A stretch of DNA of 64,000 nt, from contig NZ_CP138921.1 in assembly GCF_047124445.1 (NCBI RefSeq), positions 2,790,001 to 2,854,000 of the forward strand. Direction: 5' to 3'. The DNA comes from Shimia sp047124445 (lineage in GTDB: Bacteria; Pseudomonadota; Alphaproteobacteria; Rhodobacterales; Rhodobacteraceae). The notes beneath the pieces were generated by a model. It was not told where the DNA came from. It did not search any database and saw only the letters and a list, made by a program, of their open reading frames with translations. How positions within the stretch are numbered: the first letter of the stretch is position 1; each line of letters opens with the position of its first letter. Below are positions 8,085 to 21,597 of this stretch, piece by piece. The position numbers and the translations under genes are program-made.

Positions 8085-9098
8085 ATGGACACGGTTTTGC
8101 AGAGCACCTTGGCGTTTCGCCCCACGCTTTTTCAGCTTGACCAAATCGCTTCGCCACGGGTGTCCGAACATGCGCTGAAAGAAGCCGGGCTGTCGCGGGC
8201 AGTCATAGAAGGTCCGCCGGTGTTCATCCCCTTTCGGCTTCAGGCGCAGTTCATGCAGGCTGCCAGCTTGAAGCTCTCGGAAAAACACATCGGCGCCTAT
8301 ATCACGCAAGACTTCAGCTACGCCGCTTTTGGGGCCTACGCAGACTATGTGCTCGGAGCGCCGAAACTGGATGTGGCGCTGACGCGGGCGGAAAAAATCC
8401 TGCCGTTTCTGCAAAGAGGGTCTGTTATGCGCACCCGTGTGGCTGGAGACCATTTTGTACTTGGGTTTGACACCATGCTCGGTGGGACCGCCGGCGCAAA
8501 CCTGATCGATCAGGACCTGCCGTTTGTACTGCAAAGCGTGGTGCGCGAGTTCTGCGGACGCCGATGGCGACCGAGTTGAGTGGAGATGCCAGAGATGCAT
8601 CGTGGCACCGAAACCGCGCTGCAGTTCATCTATAGTGTCGAGGTACGCGTCGGTGGATCCGCCGCCAGCATTGCGATCCCTTTTTCAGACATCTAAACCC
8701 CTAATCTGCGGACATCCGACGCGCGGCTTGAGATGACCTTGGCAAGCATCCGGGTTGTGCGGTCACACCAAATGCCCACAACCACCAAAGAGGTGGTTGA
8801 GAATGCCTTGCGCGCGCAACTCGCCATGGGGCACGCCGACATCGAAACGGTGACATCCACGTAAGGCATTAGCGTGAGAAAGCTGCAACGGCAGCTCTCT
8901 GCGGAGAACACCAGTTTCAAAGAGATCCGCGTGGCCGAACAGACTGACCGAGCCAGAACGCTACTATCAGGCACTGATCTTTCCGTCGCTGAGGTAGCCT
9001 TCAATCTTGGGTTCAGCGAGGTCAACAGCTTCCGTCGCACATTTGCCGGCTGGTTTGGTATTTCGCCCTCCAAGTTTCGCAAATTGAGTAATGCGTAA
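8085..9098 (+). pseudogene. AraC family regulator interrupted by three in-frame stop codons
   Basis: One frame from ATG 8085 to 9098 gives 338 codons, the normal length of AraC regulators with an N-terminal arabinose-binding-like sensor domain. Homology-like sequence continues without a frameshift across TGA (8577-8579), TAA (8694-8696) and TAA (8862-8864). Conserved parts include VREFCGRRWRP before the first stop, TALQFIYSVEVRVG between stops 1 and 2, GHADIETV before stop 3 and the helix-turn-helix pair GISVRKLQRQL and LSVAEVAFNLGFSEVNSFRRTF after it. Decay therefore occurred by point mutation only. It is divergent from the secreted hydrolase gene. Confidence 0.85.
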
Positions 9099-9184
9099 GG
9101 CAGTAAGGCCTCTCGGAAGATACTGTCAAAAAACTGCTTTCGGTCTTGCGCGGCGCTCAAGCGATGCGGAGCGTCGCGCCAATT

Positions 9185-9858
9185 TTAACCCGTGTTGGAG
9201 AGCTGGCCGACGATCTCAGTTTTGTGTGCGAACGGCACTGGACGCTTTAAGGCCTCAAGCATGAGTGAGGCGACGCTGCCTTTGGAAATCTGTAACGTCG
9301 CTTCGTAGCGTTCCACCCGTTGCGCGCTGTCGCTGGGACCTCCGTCCACCAACGTGACAGGCCGCAATGAAAGCGTGTCCAGACCGCTCCGCAGCAAGAC
9401 ATCTTCCATATTGGCAAGGTCGTTGAAAGATACGGCGACATTGCTTTGATCGACAATGTCCATGATTTCCGGAGCGGACACTTCGCGACTGTCACCGCCC
9501 CCCGCTGCGCTGACAACAATGATGCGGCGGACGCCGTGCCGCTTCATAGCAGCAACCACATGGGTGGTGCTTTTTCTGTCAGATCCGTGGGGGAGACAAT
9601 GGGCGACCATGGGTCGGCCTGATTTTCTCGCCGGATACCAAGACAGGACAGCACGGCAACATGGTTGGGCATGATCTGCTCCAGAATGGCCGCGTCCATC
9701 GGGCTCCCTTCGATGATTGTCAGGTTGTCCCGTGGTGCGAGCTTTGCCTTGGAGCGGACCAAAGCTGTCACTTGGTGGCCTTGCTACAAAGCGAGGTTGA
9801 CCAACCACTGGCCAATGTTCCCGGTCGCTCCAAGGATAAGAAGTTTTTGTGTGGCCAT
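9185..9858 (-). pseudogene. NAD(P)-binding NmrA-like oxidoreductase with a nonsense codon and a frameshift
   Basis: ATG at 9858 starts MATQKLLILGATGNIGQWLV, a classic Rossmann fold (GATGNIG). Codon 25 is TAG (9784-9786), after which the same frame continues GHQVTALVRSKAKL. Near 9570-9600 the frame shifts by one (SPTDLTEK to STTHVVAAMKRHGVRR), then runs to the stop at 9185 with the expected RIIVVSAAG and LRPVTLVDG segments. The two lesions make a functional product unlikely. It lies 33 bp after the DJ-1/PfpI gene on the same strand. Confidence 0.85.
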
Positions 9859-9891
9859 CGTTGCTTTCCTTTTGGTGAGGTGTCTTGGGGC

Positions 9892-10581
9892 TCAAGCTGC
9901 GTGGAGTGCGTCCAGCGTTTTTTGTGCTGTTTCGGTTGCGGAGTTTGGGTTTTGCCCGGTGATCAGCCTGCCATCGGCAACAGTGTGCCCCTTCAAGGGG
10001 ACCAAAGCTTTGCTGTAATGCATGCCGCGTTGCTTCAGCCGCTTTTCGAGGTTGTAGGGCACATGTGATTTCACACCGGCGATGGTTTCATCGAAGTAGG
10101 CAAAGGCGGTGCCCCGTTTTCCTGCAACCAAATAGGATCCATCGCTCAGTTTGACATTTTGCAGGGCGGCGACGCCGTGACAGACCGCAGAAACCACCTT
10201 TCCAGATTCATAAAACGCAGCGGTGTGGGCATGCAGCGCGGCATCCTCAGCGAAGTCCCACATCGCGCCATGACCTCCGGCAAAATAAACCACGTCATAG
10301 TCATCCCAGCGGACCTGTGTGATGGATTTTGTGTTGTCCAGCAAAGCCATAAATGCTGGATCCTGGTGCCGCCTCTTGGTGGCTCGGTCCACAACGAAGA
10401 AACCTAGGCTGCGCTGGTCAATGGTGATCTTTCCACCCTTTGGACTGACGATTTCCATCTGAACGCCAGCTTTTTCGAACACGTCATAGAAATGAGTGAG
10501 TTCCGACAACCAAAGCCCAGTGGGCGCAGTCTTGGCGTCTCCGAATTCGGTGTGATTGGTGACGATGATCAGCGCTTTCAT
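9892..10581 (-). CDS. DJ-1/PfpI family protein (type 1 glutamine amidotransferase-like)
   Basis: 229 aa from ATG 10581, chosen because MKALIIVTN is the standard first strand of the fold; AAGGAAGAG lies just upstream. The nucleophile elbow SAVCHG places Cys134 and His135, and a conserved Glu lies near 27 in TGLWLSE, as in Hsp31-like chaperone/glyoxalase members. AGGHGAMWDF is also typical. It may detoxify reactive carbonyls or repair damaged protein; this is inferred from family. Divergent from a LysR regulator. Confidence 0.87.
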   Translation of the reverse strand: MKALIIVTNHTEFGDAKTAPTGLWLSELTHFYDVFEKAGVQMEIVSPKGGKITIDQRSLGFFVVDRATKRRHQDPAFMALLDNTKSITQVRWDDYDVVYFAGGHGAMWDFAEDAALHAHTAAFYESGKVVSAVCHGVAALQNVKLSDGSYLVAGKRGTAFAYFDETIAGVKSHVPYNLEKRLKQRGMHYSKALVPLKGHTVADGRLITGQNPNSATETAQKTLDALHAA

Positions 10582-10736
10582 TATGAACTCTTCCTTTCTG
10601 AACGGCACGGAGGGGTCACACGATGGGGCCCCCGCTGTGGATCAGCTTTTGCTTTCCTGTTGGGAAAGGGTACTTTACGCCCATCGGAAGGCTCAATTCC
10701 CTCAATTTTTACCTCTATGATGAATGGAGATCACCA

Positions 10737-11627
10737 ATGAGGCTGCCACTTGCAACCCTGGAAGTGTTTGATGCGATTGTGCGCGAGGGCAGTCTGCGTG
10801 GCGCCGCGACTGCGCTAGGCGTCAAGCCGTCCACAGTCAGTCATCAATTGAAGAACCTGGAAACCTTGCTGGACACAACGCTGTTCATCCGGACCACCCG
10901 CTCCATCAGCATGACGGATGCGGGCCGCGCATTGGCCCGCAACACCGGACCGGCCTTTGATCAACTTGGTGAGGGGCTTAACAGCGCTCAAACAGCCGGC
11001 CAGAGTGCGCGCGGGGCTCTGAAACTTGCCGTTCCGGAGTTTGCCTATTTTCTGCTGATCGAGAACAAACTCGCGGAGTTTCAAAGCAGATACCCTGAGA
11101 TCGAATTGGAGATTTCGCTCACGGATGCACTGTCAGACATACTCGATGAAGAGTTTCACGCTGGCTTTCGATTGGGAGGGATGGTCGCGCAGGATATGGT
11201 GGCGATAGCGCTGAGCGCCCCACTCTTGGCAACCGTCGTGGCCAGCCCGACTTATCTCGAAACACACGGCATACCAAAAACACCATCGGACCTGCTGGAC
11301 CACAACTGCCTGCAATACCGCTTTCACAGTTCCGGACAGATTGCCCCTTGGACATTTCGCGGGGAAGATGGCGCGTATCCGGTCAGGGTGCGGGGCAATC
11401 TGATTGCCAATTCACTGCCGGTCACGGTGGACATGGCGCGCCGCGGTCAGGGGCTGGCCTATGGGTTTCGTGAGTATTGTTTGGAGGCGATCGAGACAGG
11501 GGAGTTGGTTGAAGTGCTGACGGAATACCAGGCGCCGTTGCCGGGAATCCATCTTTACTTCCCACGGGAATATCGCCGCATGACGCCGCTCCGGTTGTTC
11601 ATTCAGCATCTAAAGGAAGGCAAGTGA
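10737..11627 (+). CDS. LysR family transcriptional regulator
   Basis: 296 aa from ATG 10737 with GGAGA upstream; longer frames add an unlikely leader. N-terminal winged helix-turn-helix (LATLEVFDAIVREGSLRGAATALGVKPSTVSHQLKNLE) and a C-terminal effector domain with the RGNLIANS and ARRGQGLAYG segments of the GcvA/DsdC-like branch. It is divergent from the DJ-1/PfpI gene across 155 bp and is its most likely target, inferred from LysR habits. Confidence 0.9.
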   Translation: MRLPLATLEVFDAIVREGSLRGAATALGVKPSTVSHQLKNLETLLDTTLFIRTTRSISMTDAGRALARNTGPAFDQLGEGLNSAQTAGQSARGALKLAVPEFAYFLLIENKLAEFQSRYPEIELEISLTDALSDILDEEFHAGFRLGGMVAQDMVAIALSAPLLATVVASPTYLETHGIPKTPSDLLDHNCLQYRFHSSGQIAPWTFRGEDGAYPVRVRGNLIANSLPVTVDMARRGQGLAYGFREYCLEAIETGELVEVLTEYQAPLPGIHLYFPREYRRMTPLRLFIQHLKEGK

Positions 11628-11673
11628 AGCGTTGACCCGACAAAACATCTGGAGTTGCCGGGTCGGCTAGTGG

Positions 11674-12210
11674 CTACGACGCTGAGTTATCCACGACTGC
11701 CGGCGACGCGAGCCGGGTGCCGGCGACCTGAGCAACTGTTGCGGGAGCGCCGAGATCCGCCACGTTCGGCGCAGGGCAATATTCGATCGAGCAAGGCAGG
11801 TAATAAAGATCCGCTTCAGCCGTGAATGTTGCGGCAGTTTGCGCTAGCTCGCCACGGTAGACGGTGACGTTTAGGCCTTTGGGTGCCCCGCTTTCGATGT
11901 CCGCAAGAAAGGCAAACATCTGGATTTCAAAACGGTTGCCATCGACCTTTGTGACGCTGGCCGGGCTGTCCGTAAATTTCATGCCCGCTGCGCCAAACAT
12001 CCAACCGCCCACGATATCGGCGGTGCCGCCCGCATCGACGTTCATGATGTTCTGATAGGCACCACCGTCTGGCAGCACACCGGTGACTTCAACAAACCAA
12101 GTGCCGATCAGTTGGTCGATCCCTGGTGTTGTGACGTCAGATGCGTGGCTTGCAGTTGCCGTCATGAACGCAAGCGCGGTGGCGAAGGGTTTGAGCATCG
12201 AGAATTTCAT
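11674..12210 (-). CDS. Secreted protein of unknown function
   Basis: 178 aa with a signal peptide (about 1-23, ending ASHA before SD). The mature part is beta-rich and contains LIGTWFVEVTG and GGWMFGAAG, which recall lipocalin-like or ligand-binding barrels, and two cysteines (PCSIEYCP) that could form a disulfide. No family is recognised with confidence. It follows the SDR gene by 21 bp on the same strand and probably shares its transcript. Confidence 0.6.
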   Translation of the reverse strand: MKFSMLKPFATALAFMTATASHASDVTTPGIDQLIGTWFVEVTGVLPDGGAYQNIMNVDAGGTADIVGGWMFGAAGMKFTDSPASVTKVDGNRFEIQMFAFLADIESGAPKGLNVTVYRGELAQTAATFTAEADLYYLPCSIEYCPAPNVADLGAPATVAQVAGTRLASPAVVDNSAS

Positions 12211-12231
12211 TTTGGTTTACCTTTGTGGGGG

Positions 12232-12831
12232 TTAGGCAAAGTCAGGCGTGGACAGGATTTGGCCATGCAGGTCGCCGGTGATTGCGGCGAGGTAGCTTTT
12301 GGCTGTGTCCGCAGCGGACAGGCCGCCATCGGTGGGCAGGCCAAACAGCGCCATGCTTTCTTTGACAAAAATGGGAGAGACCACGTTCAGGCGGATGGTG
12401 TCCACTTCTGTGGCGGCGGTTCGGGTGAAGGCTTCAAGCGCGGCGCAGGAGGCGGCAATCGCGCTGGTGGATGGCATGGGGTTTTGCGCCGCAACACCGG
12501 AGGTCAGGGTGATTGATCCTCCAGGAGTGACCGCATTTAGCCCGAGGCGCAGCACGTTGATCTGGCCTTTCATCTGAGTGTCCAGCGTGCGGTTGAGGTC
12601 ATCGTCACTCATTGTGGCCAGAGGGGCCATCACACCGTCACCCGCCGTGCTGATGATGGCATCCAACGGACCGGTCTGTGCAAACAACGCGCGCAGGCTG
12701 TCCGGGTTAGCCACATCGACTTGAAAATCGCCGGATGAGCGGGAGGCGGTGATAACGTCATGGTCAGAAGACAAGGCGTGCGCCAGCGCGCGGCCGATCA
12801 TGCCGGACGCGCCAATAAGAAGAACTTTCAT
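12232..12831 (-). CDS. Short-chain dehydrogenase/reductase lacking the catalytic Tyr-X3-Lys
   Basis: 199 aa. N-terminal Rossmann motif GASGMIG (7-13) and a SDR core with IISTAGDG in place of NNAG. At the catalytic position the sequence reads SAIAASCAALEAFTRTAA, so the usual YxxxK is absent. The same loss is known in a small SDR subgroup (PRK07578-like). It probably binds NAD(P)H but the chemistry is uncertain. It sits between the metallo-hydrolase-like gene and the secreted protein in a minus-strand run. Confidence 0.8.
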   Translation of the reverse strand: MKVLLIGASGMIGRALAHALSSDHDVITASRSSGDFQVDVANPDSLRALFAQTGPLDAIISTAGDGVMAPLATMSDDDLNRTLDTQMKGQINVLRLGLNAVTPGGSITLTSGVAAQNPMPSTSAIAASCAALEAFTRTAATEVDTIRLNVVSPIFVKESMALFGLPTDGGLSAADTAKSYLAAITGDLHGQILSTPDFA

Positions 12832-12858
12832 GGGAGTGCTCCTAGGAGGTTGGGTGGA

Positions 12859-13581
12859 TTACCCGAAGGTATTTGAAAAGGTTTTGAGCAACGCTTCTTT
12901 GGCGTGGTGCAGTAACGGCGTGCCATGTGAGGGCAGCAGGTGTTGGAAGGTCAGCGCCGCCACCCGCTCAAATTCGCTTGCATCTGGGGTACAGAAGCGC
13001 AGCCATTCTGGACCCACGTTGGCGGGCTTAAAGAACCCAGCCTGGCCCATGCGTTCGGCGGCAATTTTGCTGAAGAATACATCCGGTTTGACCCAGTTTT
13101 GTAGACTGTCGGCGGTGATCAAGATGCCGCCTTCACGGGCCAGCAGAAACATGCCTTCTGGACGGGTGGATGTGTCATAGGTGAACAGCGACAGGTCTCT
13201 GGCTGGCATCTTCTCTCCGGCCCGCAACACCCGGTCGGTGGTCAACCCGCCTTTGTGTTCCATGCCTTCCAGCGCCCAGAGCGTGGCTTGATAGCGGTCG
13301 ACATAAAACGGATCGTCCAGCCCGTTTTGAGCGCCAAGATGATAGCCACCAAGTTTGACGATACTCTCAACCCGACCAAGCGCATCCAATTGCGCCAACC
13401 CTGCGTCTGACAGACGGATGGGGCTGACCAGTGTCAGTGCATCACCGTCGCGCAGAATGGTCATGGCGCGGCTGATCCGCATGCCCGGCACCATGTCGAC
13501 ACTGCCAGTCACATGAAACACGTCAGGAAAAATCTCACAAATGTCGCCGTGTGGGGTCGCAGAAGGGAAATTAAACGGCAT
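12859..13581 (-). CDS. Degenerate metallo-beta-lactamase-fold-like protein
   Basis: 240 aa from ATG 13581 with AAGGAG upstream. The strand pattern (DVFHVTGSVDM, GDALTLVSPIRL, GGILITADSLQNW, LPSHGTPLL) resembles the metallo-beta-lactamase or DUF4336 fold, but the metal motif HxHxDH is missing: the expected site reads GGYHLGAQNGLDD. The start overlaps the end of the haloalkane dehalogenase gene by 11 bp, so the two are translationally linked. Function unknown. Confidence 0.6.
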   Translation of the reverse strand: MPFNFPSATPHGDICEIFPDVFHVTGSVDMVPGMRISRAMTILRDGDALTLVSPIRLSDAGLAQLDALGRVESIVKLGGYHLGAQNGLDDPFYVDRYQATLWALEGMEHKGGLTTDRVLRAGEKMPARDLSLFTYDTSTRPEGMFLLAREGGILITADSLQNWVKPDVFFSKIAAERMGQAGFFKPANVGPEWLRFCTPDASEFERVAALTFQHLLPSHGTPLLHHAKEALLKTFSNTFG

Positions 13582-14491
13582 GCTGGGCTCCTTCTGATTG
13601 GGTGGTGGTGGGCAATTGCAAATACCACTCCGCCAGTGCCCGGCCGATTTCATGCGGGTAATCTTCTTGCAGGAAGTGCAGGCCCTCCCCCAAATCAACG
13701 CTGGTCAGATTGGGCATGTTCTGCTTGATCCAGACCACGTCTTTCTGCCGGATCAGAACGCCTGGATTCGCATGAAAGAAGAGCTTGGGAAGTGGCGTTT
13801 GTGTGAGCCAATTGGAATAGTCCGCCACCGCGCGGGCAACATGTTCGGGTTTGCCCAACACCGGTACGTCGCGAGGAAAAACATAAATCGGTTTGCGGCT
13901 TTTGACGGTAGGAAAAGGTGCGAGATAGGCCGCCATTTCCTGCTTGCTCAGAACGCGCTTGATCCAATCGGGCAACATCTGTTTCACAAAACTGTTCATC
14001 ACGCCAAGCATCAGCCAGCTGGCAAGAGGGGCGCGGATCAAACGCATGAGCATTTTGTCGGCGGTTGCCATGGCGTGAAACTCAATTTCACGGTGCATGG
14101 CCTCCATAAAAACAATGCCCTTGATCTTGTCGCGGTGGCGATTCGCAAAGTGGAACCCCAAACCGGATCCCCAATCCTGCACCACAAGAGTGATATTGTG
14201 CAGCTCCAGCGCTTCGATGAAGGCTTCGAGGTAGGCGTAGCTGTCGTCAAAGCCGTAAGCGATGTCTGGCTTGTCGGATTTGCCAAAGCCAATCAGATCC
14301 ACCGCGATGGCGCGAGCATGCGGAGTCACATGCGGCAAGATATTGCGCCAGGTGTAAGACGAGGTTGGGTTGCCATGAATGAACAGAATGGGATCGCCGG
14401 ACCCTTCGTCCACGTAGTGCATTTTGCTGCCCTTCACCTGCACAAAGCGTGCGGCAAATGGGAAGTCGGCAGAGATGTCTGTGCGAGTCAT
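13571..14491 (-). CDS. Haloalkane dehalogenase, HLD-II/DhaA-like
   Basis: 306 aa from ATG 14491. With this start the catalytic residues fall on the same numbers as in Rhodococcus DhaA: Asn41 (HGNPTSS), nucleophile Asp106 and halide-binding Trp107 (VVQDWGSG), Glu130 (VFMEAM) and base His272 (GEGLHFLQED). This strongly supports hydrolysis of haloalkanes to alcohol plus halide through an alkyl-enzyme intermediate. No signal peptide. It heads a minus-strand run with the lactamase-like gene, the SDR and the secreted protein, divergent from a LysR gene 98 bp away. Confidence 0.88.
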   Translation of the reverse strand: MTRTDISADFPFAARFVQVKGSKMHYVDEGSGDPILFIHGNPTSSYTWRNILPHVTPHARAIAVDLIGFGKSDKPDIAYGFDDSYAYLEAFIEALELHNITLVVQDWGSGLGFHFANRHRDKIKGIVFMEAMHREIEFHAMATADKMLMRLIRAPLASWLMLGVMNSFVKQMLPDWIKRVLSKQEMAAYLAPFPTVKSRKPIYVFPRDVPVLGKPEHVARAVADYSNWLTQTPLPKLFFHANPGVLIRQKDVVWIKQNMPNLTSVDLGEGLHFLQEDYPHEIGRALAEWYLQLPTTTQSEGAQHAV

Positions 14492-14574
14492 GGGCAAGGT
14501 CCGCGTATGGAGTGTCTGCCCATGGAATAGATCCGCACTACGTCAAGAAAAAGCATAGGCTTTTGATCAAGATG

Positions 14575-14589
14575 GTCTAATAGTTAGAC
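14575..14589. promoter_or_regulatory. Palindrome abutting the LysR start codon
   Basis: GTCTAA-TAG-TTAGAC is a perfect inverted repeat and contains T-N11-A, the LysR box form. It ends directly at the ATG of the regulator (14590), occupying the place of a ribosome binding site. Autoregulation and control of the divergent dehalogenase run are likely. Confidence 0.55.
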
Positions 14590-15438
14590 ATGACCAATCT
14601 CGACCATCTCAACGTTGTCGCCACGATTTGCGACATGGGCAGCTTTCAACTTGCCAGTGAAAAGCTGAACAAGGCGCGGTCCGCTGTGTCTTATTCGGTC
14701 AAACAGGTCGAAGAGTTGTACCAGGTCCAAATCTTTGACCGATCTACCTATCGCCCAACCTTGACGCGTGATGGCAAAGCTTTGATTGCCCGGATCCGCC
14801 ACTTGTTGGAGCAAGCGCACCAGTTTGAGGCGTTTGTCCGTGACCTGAAAGGTGAGGTGGAGACCGATCTTCGCCTCGGCGTAAGCAGCAATTTCCCGAT
14901 CCCGCGCTTGGCCAAGATGTTGAAAGAGGTCAAACAGGCGTTTCCTTCCACCACGTTGCATTTGGAGATTGAGACAGCTTCAGGTGAACGGCTGTTGATG
15001 GCTGAGAAAGTCGACATGGCGATCTTGGGCGCGCCAGCGCGCAGCCCGTTTATCGACTATCGTCAGATCTCTGACATGAGCTTTCCGCTGGTGGCGTCGC
15101 CGGAGTTGTTTGGCATGAAACCTGAGGACGTCAGCAAAGCAGATTTGGAACGTTACCCACAGGTGGTGGCCAAATCCAGTGACGAGAAAGCGCCAAACAC
15201 GGGCTTGTTGGAAGCGGCCCCCAAATGGTTCGTAAATGACATGCCCACCAAAAAAGACCTGTTATTGGCCGGCTTAGGATGGGGACGATTGCCCGATCAT
15301 ATGGTGGAAGCGGAAATTGCGCAGGGCGCCTTAGTGTGCCTGCCAACACTTGGAGATCTGTCTCTGCCAATTTGCCTAACCAAACGTGCCGGTCAGGTGT
15401 TGGGCCCTGTGGGTCAACGGATTTGGGAGCAGTTGTAG
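14590..15438 (+). CDS. LysR family transcriptional regulator
   Basis: 282 aa. N-terminal helix-turn-helix (MTNLDHLNVVATICDMGSFQ, KLNKARSAVSYSVKQVEELY) and a LysR substrate-binding domain. The recognition helix is unusual in beginning NKARSAVSYS. There is no ribosome binding site; the palindrome above ends at the start codon. Most likely controls the divergent dehalogenase genes. Confidence 0.88.
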   Translation: MTNLDHLNVVATICDMGSFQLASEKLNKARSAVSYSVKQVEELYQVQIFDRSTYRPTLTRDGKALIARIRHLLEQAHQFEAFVRDLKGEVETDLRLGVSSNFPIPRLAKMLKEVKQAFPSTTLHLEIETASGERLLMAEKVDMAILGAPARSPFIDYRQISDMSFPLVASPELFGMKPEDVSKADLERYPQVVAKSSDEKAPNTGLLEAAPKWFVNDMPTKKDLLLAGLGWGRLPDHMVEAEIAQGALVCLPTLGDLSLPICLTKRAGQVLGPVGQRIWEQL

Positions 15439-15795
15439 CGGCTGGTCATTGAGGGGGGGCAGCGGGTCAATTGCTGGTCTTCAATTGGCGTAGAGTAGCG
15501 ACGCTCATGCGCTCGGCGTCCCCGCTACAAGACACAGGTGTAAAGCACTCACGCAGAGCGCCGTACCATCCGTTCTCTCTTGGAAAATCGTACGCGGGCA
15601 TCAAGTCCGGAACGATAGGAGCATGCATCACATACCGCTACCGCGCGCAACACATTTAAACTTACCAGATGAGACGAACATCGCGCCTGGTATGCGCCAC
15701 TCTGGGTACCCAAAATGGAGAGACATGTCGCGCTTCATTACGCTTGTTTTAGTGAAGATTTTTATCGATTGAGAGATATTTGGGGTTTTTACTAG
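15439..15795. other. Intergenic region between LysR and 5S rRNA
   Basis: 357 bp with no convincing gene. The initiator tRNA that often follows 5S in related rRNA operons is not here, and no clear intrinsic terminator for the rRNA transcript was found. Confidence 0.6.
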
Positions 15796-15910
15796 GTTTG
15801 GCGATGACCTACTCTCCCACACCTTAAGATGCAGTACCATCGGCGCTACGGTGCTTAACGGCCGGGTTCGGGATGGGACCGGGTGTTTCACTCGCGCTAT
15901 GATCACCAAA
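15796..15910 (-). rRNA. rrf: 5S ribosomal RNA
   Basis: 115 bases starting TTTGGTGATCATAGCGCGAG and ending GCCAAAC on the minus strand, with the conserved GAAACACCCGGTCCCATCCC and GGGAGAGTAGGTC blocks. Last gene of the rRNA operon. Confidence 0.95.
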
Positions 15911-16002
15911 CCGAGGAAAAACCCCGGTTAGGTTGTCCAAGTCATTTCACTGATTGTGTAGTGTGTATGCTTTTGATTTCCAGTCTTACTTTTACTGGAT
16001 CA

Positions 16003-18833
<2,831 letters not shown>

Positions 18834-19301
18834 ATCCAGAAAGAGAAAGACTGACGTCCTTCGTGATCGCTTGGCTGGCATGCCGCACAATCCTGTTTCT
18901 GAACCAAAAGTCATACTTTTTCCCGCTCCTTACCCTGGAACCTTCGCTGCCGATGTCGGTCGGCCCCACGAAGAGGATAAGGAACAATGCAAGATCTCTC
19001 GATCTTGCGGGTTAGTGTACTTGACTTGGACAACTCTGTTCGTTTCAGCAGGGATACGAAGGAGACAACCGAGGAAACAGTCGTCAATATCGCCTCTCCC
19101 GAAGGAGACCTAGCTGAGATCATCCCCGTACTTAGGGCGATCAAACAGTGTTGATTGTTATTCTCAAAACCGCTCTTTGCAGAGCTGTTCTGGAACAACT
19201 TGTATCTCTCTAAACGATGTCAAACTTCCGAAGAAGTTAAGGTCATCCGATTGGATGGTTAAGAACCACTGAGGTGCTTAACGATCAAATCGAAAGGGTA
19301 A

Positions 19302-19377
19302 TGGTGGAGCCTAGCGGGATCGAACCGCTGACCTCCTGAATGCAAATCAGGCGCTCTCCCAGCTGAGCTAAGGCCCC
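19302..19377 (-). tRNA. tRNA-Ala (TGC)
   Basis: 76 bases, GGGGCCTTAGCTCAGC start, anticodon loop TTTGCAT within CTGATTTGCATTCAG, GGTTCGATCCC T-arm and an encoded CCA. In the 16S-23S spacer. Confidence 0.96.
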
Positions 19378-19397
19378 ATTATCACCCCGAAGGATGG

Positions 19398-19474
<77 letters not shown>

Positions 19475-19716
19475 AAGCTGATCCCGGTTGGGATCGGCGT
19501 CGCCCGACAGGCGATTTGCAACGCAAATCTGCCGAGAGGGTCGAACCTCAAGGGCAACTCTCACGCCAGCCGGTCGGCTCACGTGTATTCCTGAAGAGAT
19601 ATGGGGACGGCCTGGTCCGTTTGATATAGATCGGCAAAGGTACCGATCTGTTGCTAAGTGTCCACGAGATCCGGTGATTAGGAATTGCTTCCCAATTCAG
19701 CCAGTCCTGCAAGGAC

Positions 19717-21187
<1,471 letters not shown>

Positions 21188-21597
21188 AATAGCTGTTACC
21201 AGCTAATCCTTGACGTTCGAACCTCTGCACATCTCATCCAGGAGGCTAATCCCGGATGAACTCAAACTGTTTGTGTGCTTCAGTTTCCAAAAGAAACAAA
21301 AGCCGTACAAACAGTGAAGCTGTTGTAATCCCATCATCGACCATAAGGCCTAAGGACCGATATGCAGGTGTTTGTTCATCGAAATGAACCAAACCGCCCT
21401 CATATCTCTTCAGTGTATTCTCAATGTCAAACAACGTCGGAGCATAAACCCCAGAGACAAAACCAACCGACCGCGCTACTAACTTACTAGCGCAACCCGC
21501 TGATACTGCTCGATATTTTCAGAACCTTCCAGCTTAGAGCGTCGCTCCCTGCCAGTCCGTCCCGCCGTTGTGCGCCTCAGCGCCGCCGGTGAAGGGG
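21188..21597 (-). other. rRNA operon leader
   Basis: About 400 bp between the putative promoter and 16S. No protein gene is supported. It should contain the antitermination and 16S processing signals of the precursor. Confidence 0.6.

Noticed and set aside
8577..8864. Selenocysteine or programmed readthrough explanation for the AraC stops
   Set aside because: Two of the three stops are TAA and fall at positions with no redox role; decay is the simpler explanation.
9544..9600. Programmed frameshift in the NmrA-like gene
   Set aside because: No slippery sequence is evident and a nonsense codon occurs upstream in the same gene.
11628..11673. Bidirectional terminator between LysR and the secreted protein gene
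   Set aside because: GACCCG and CGGGTC can pair, but the loop is long and there is no T-tract.
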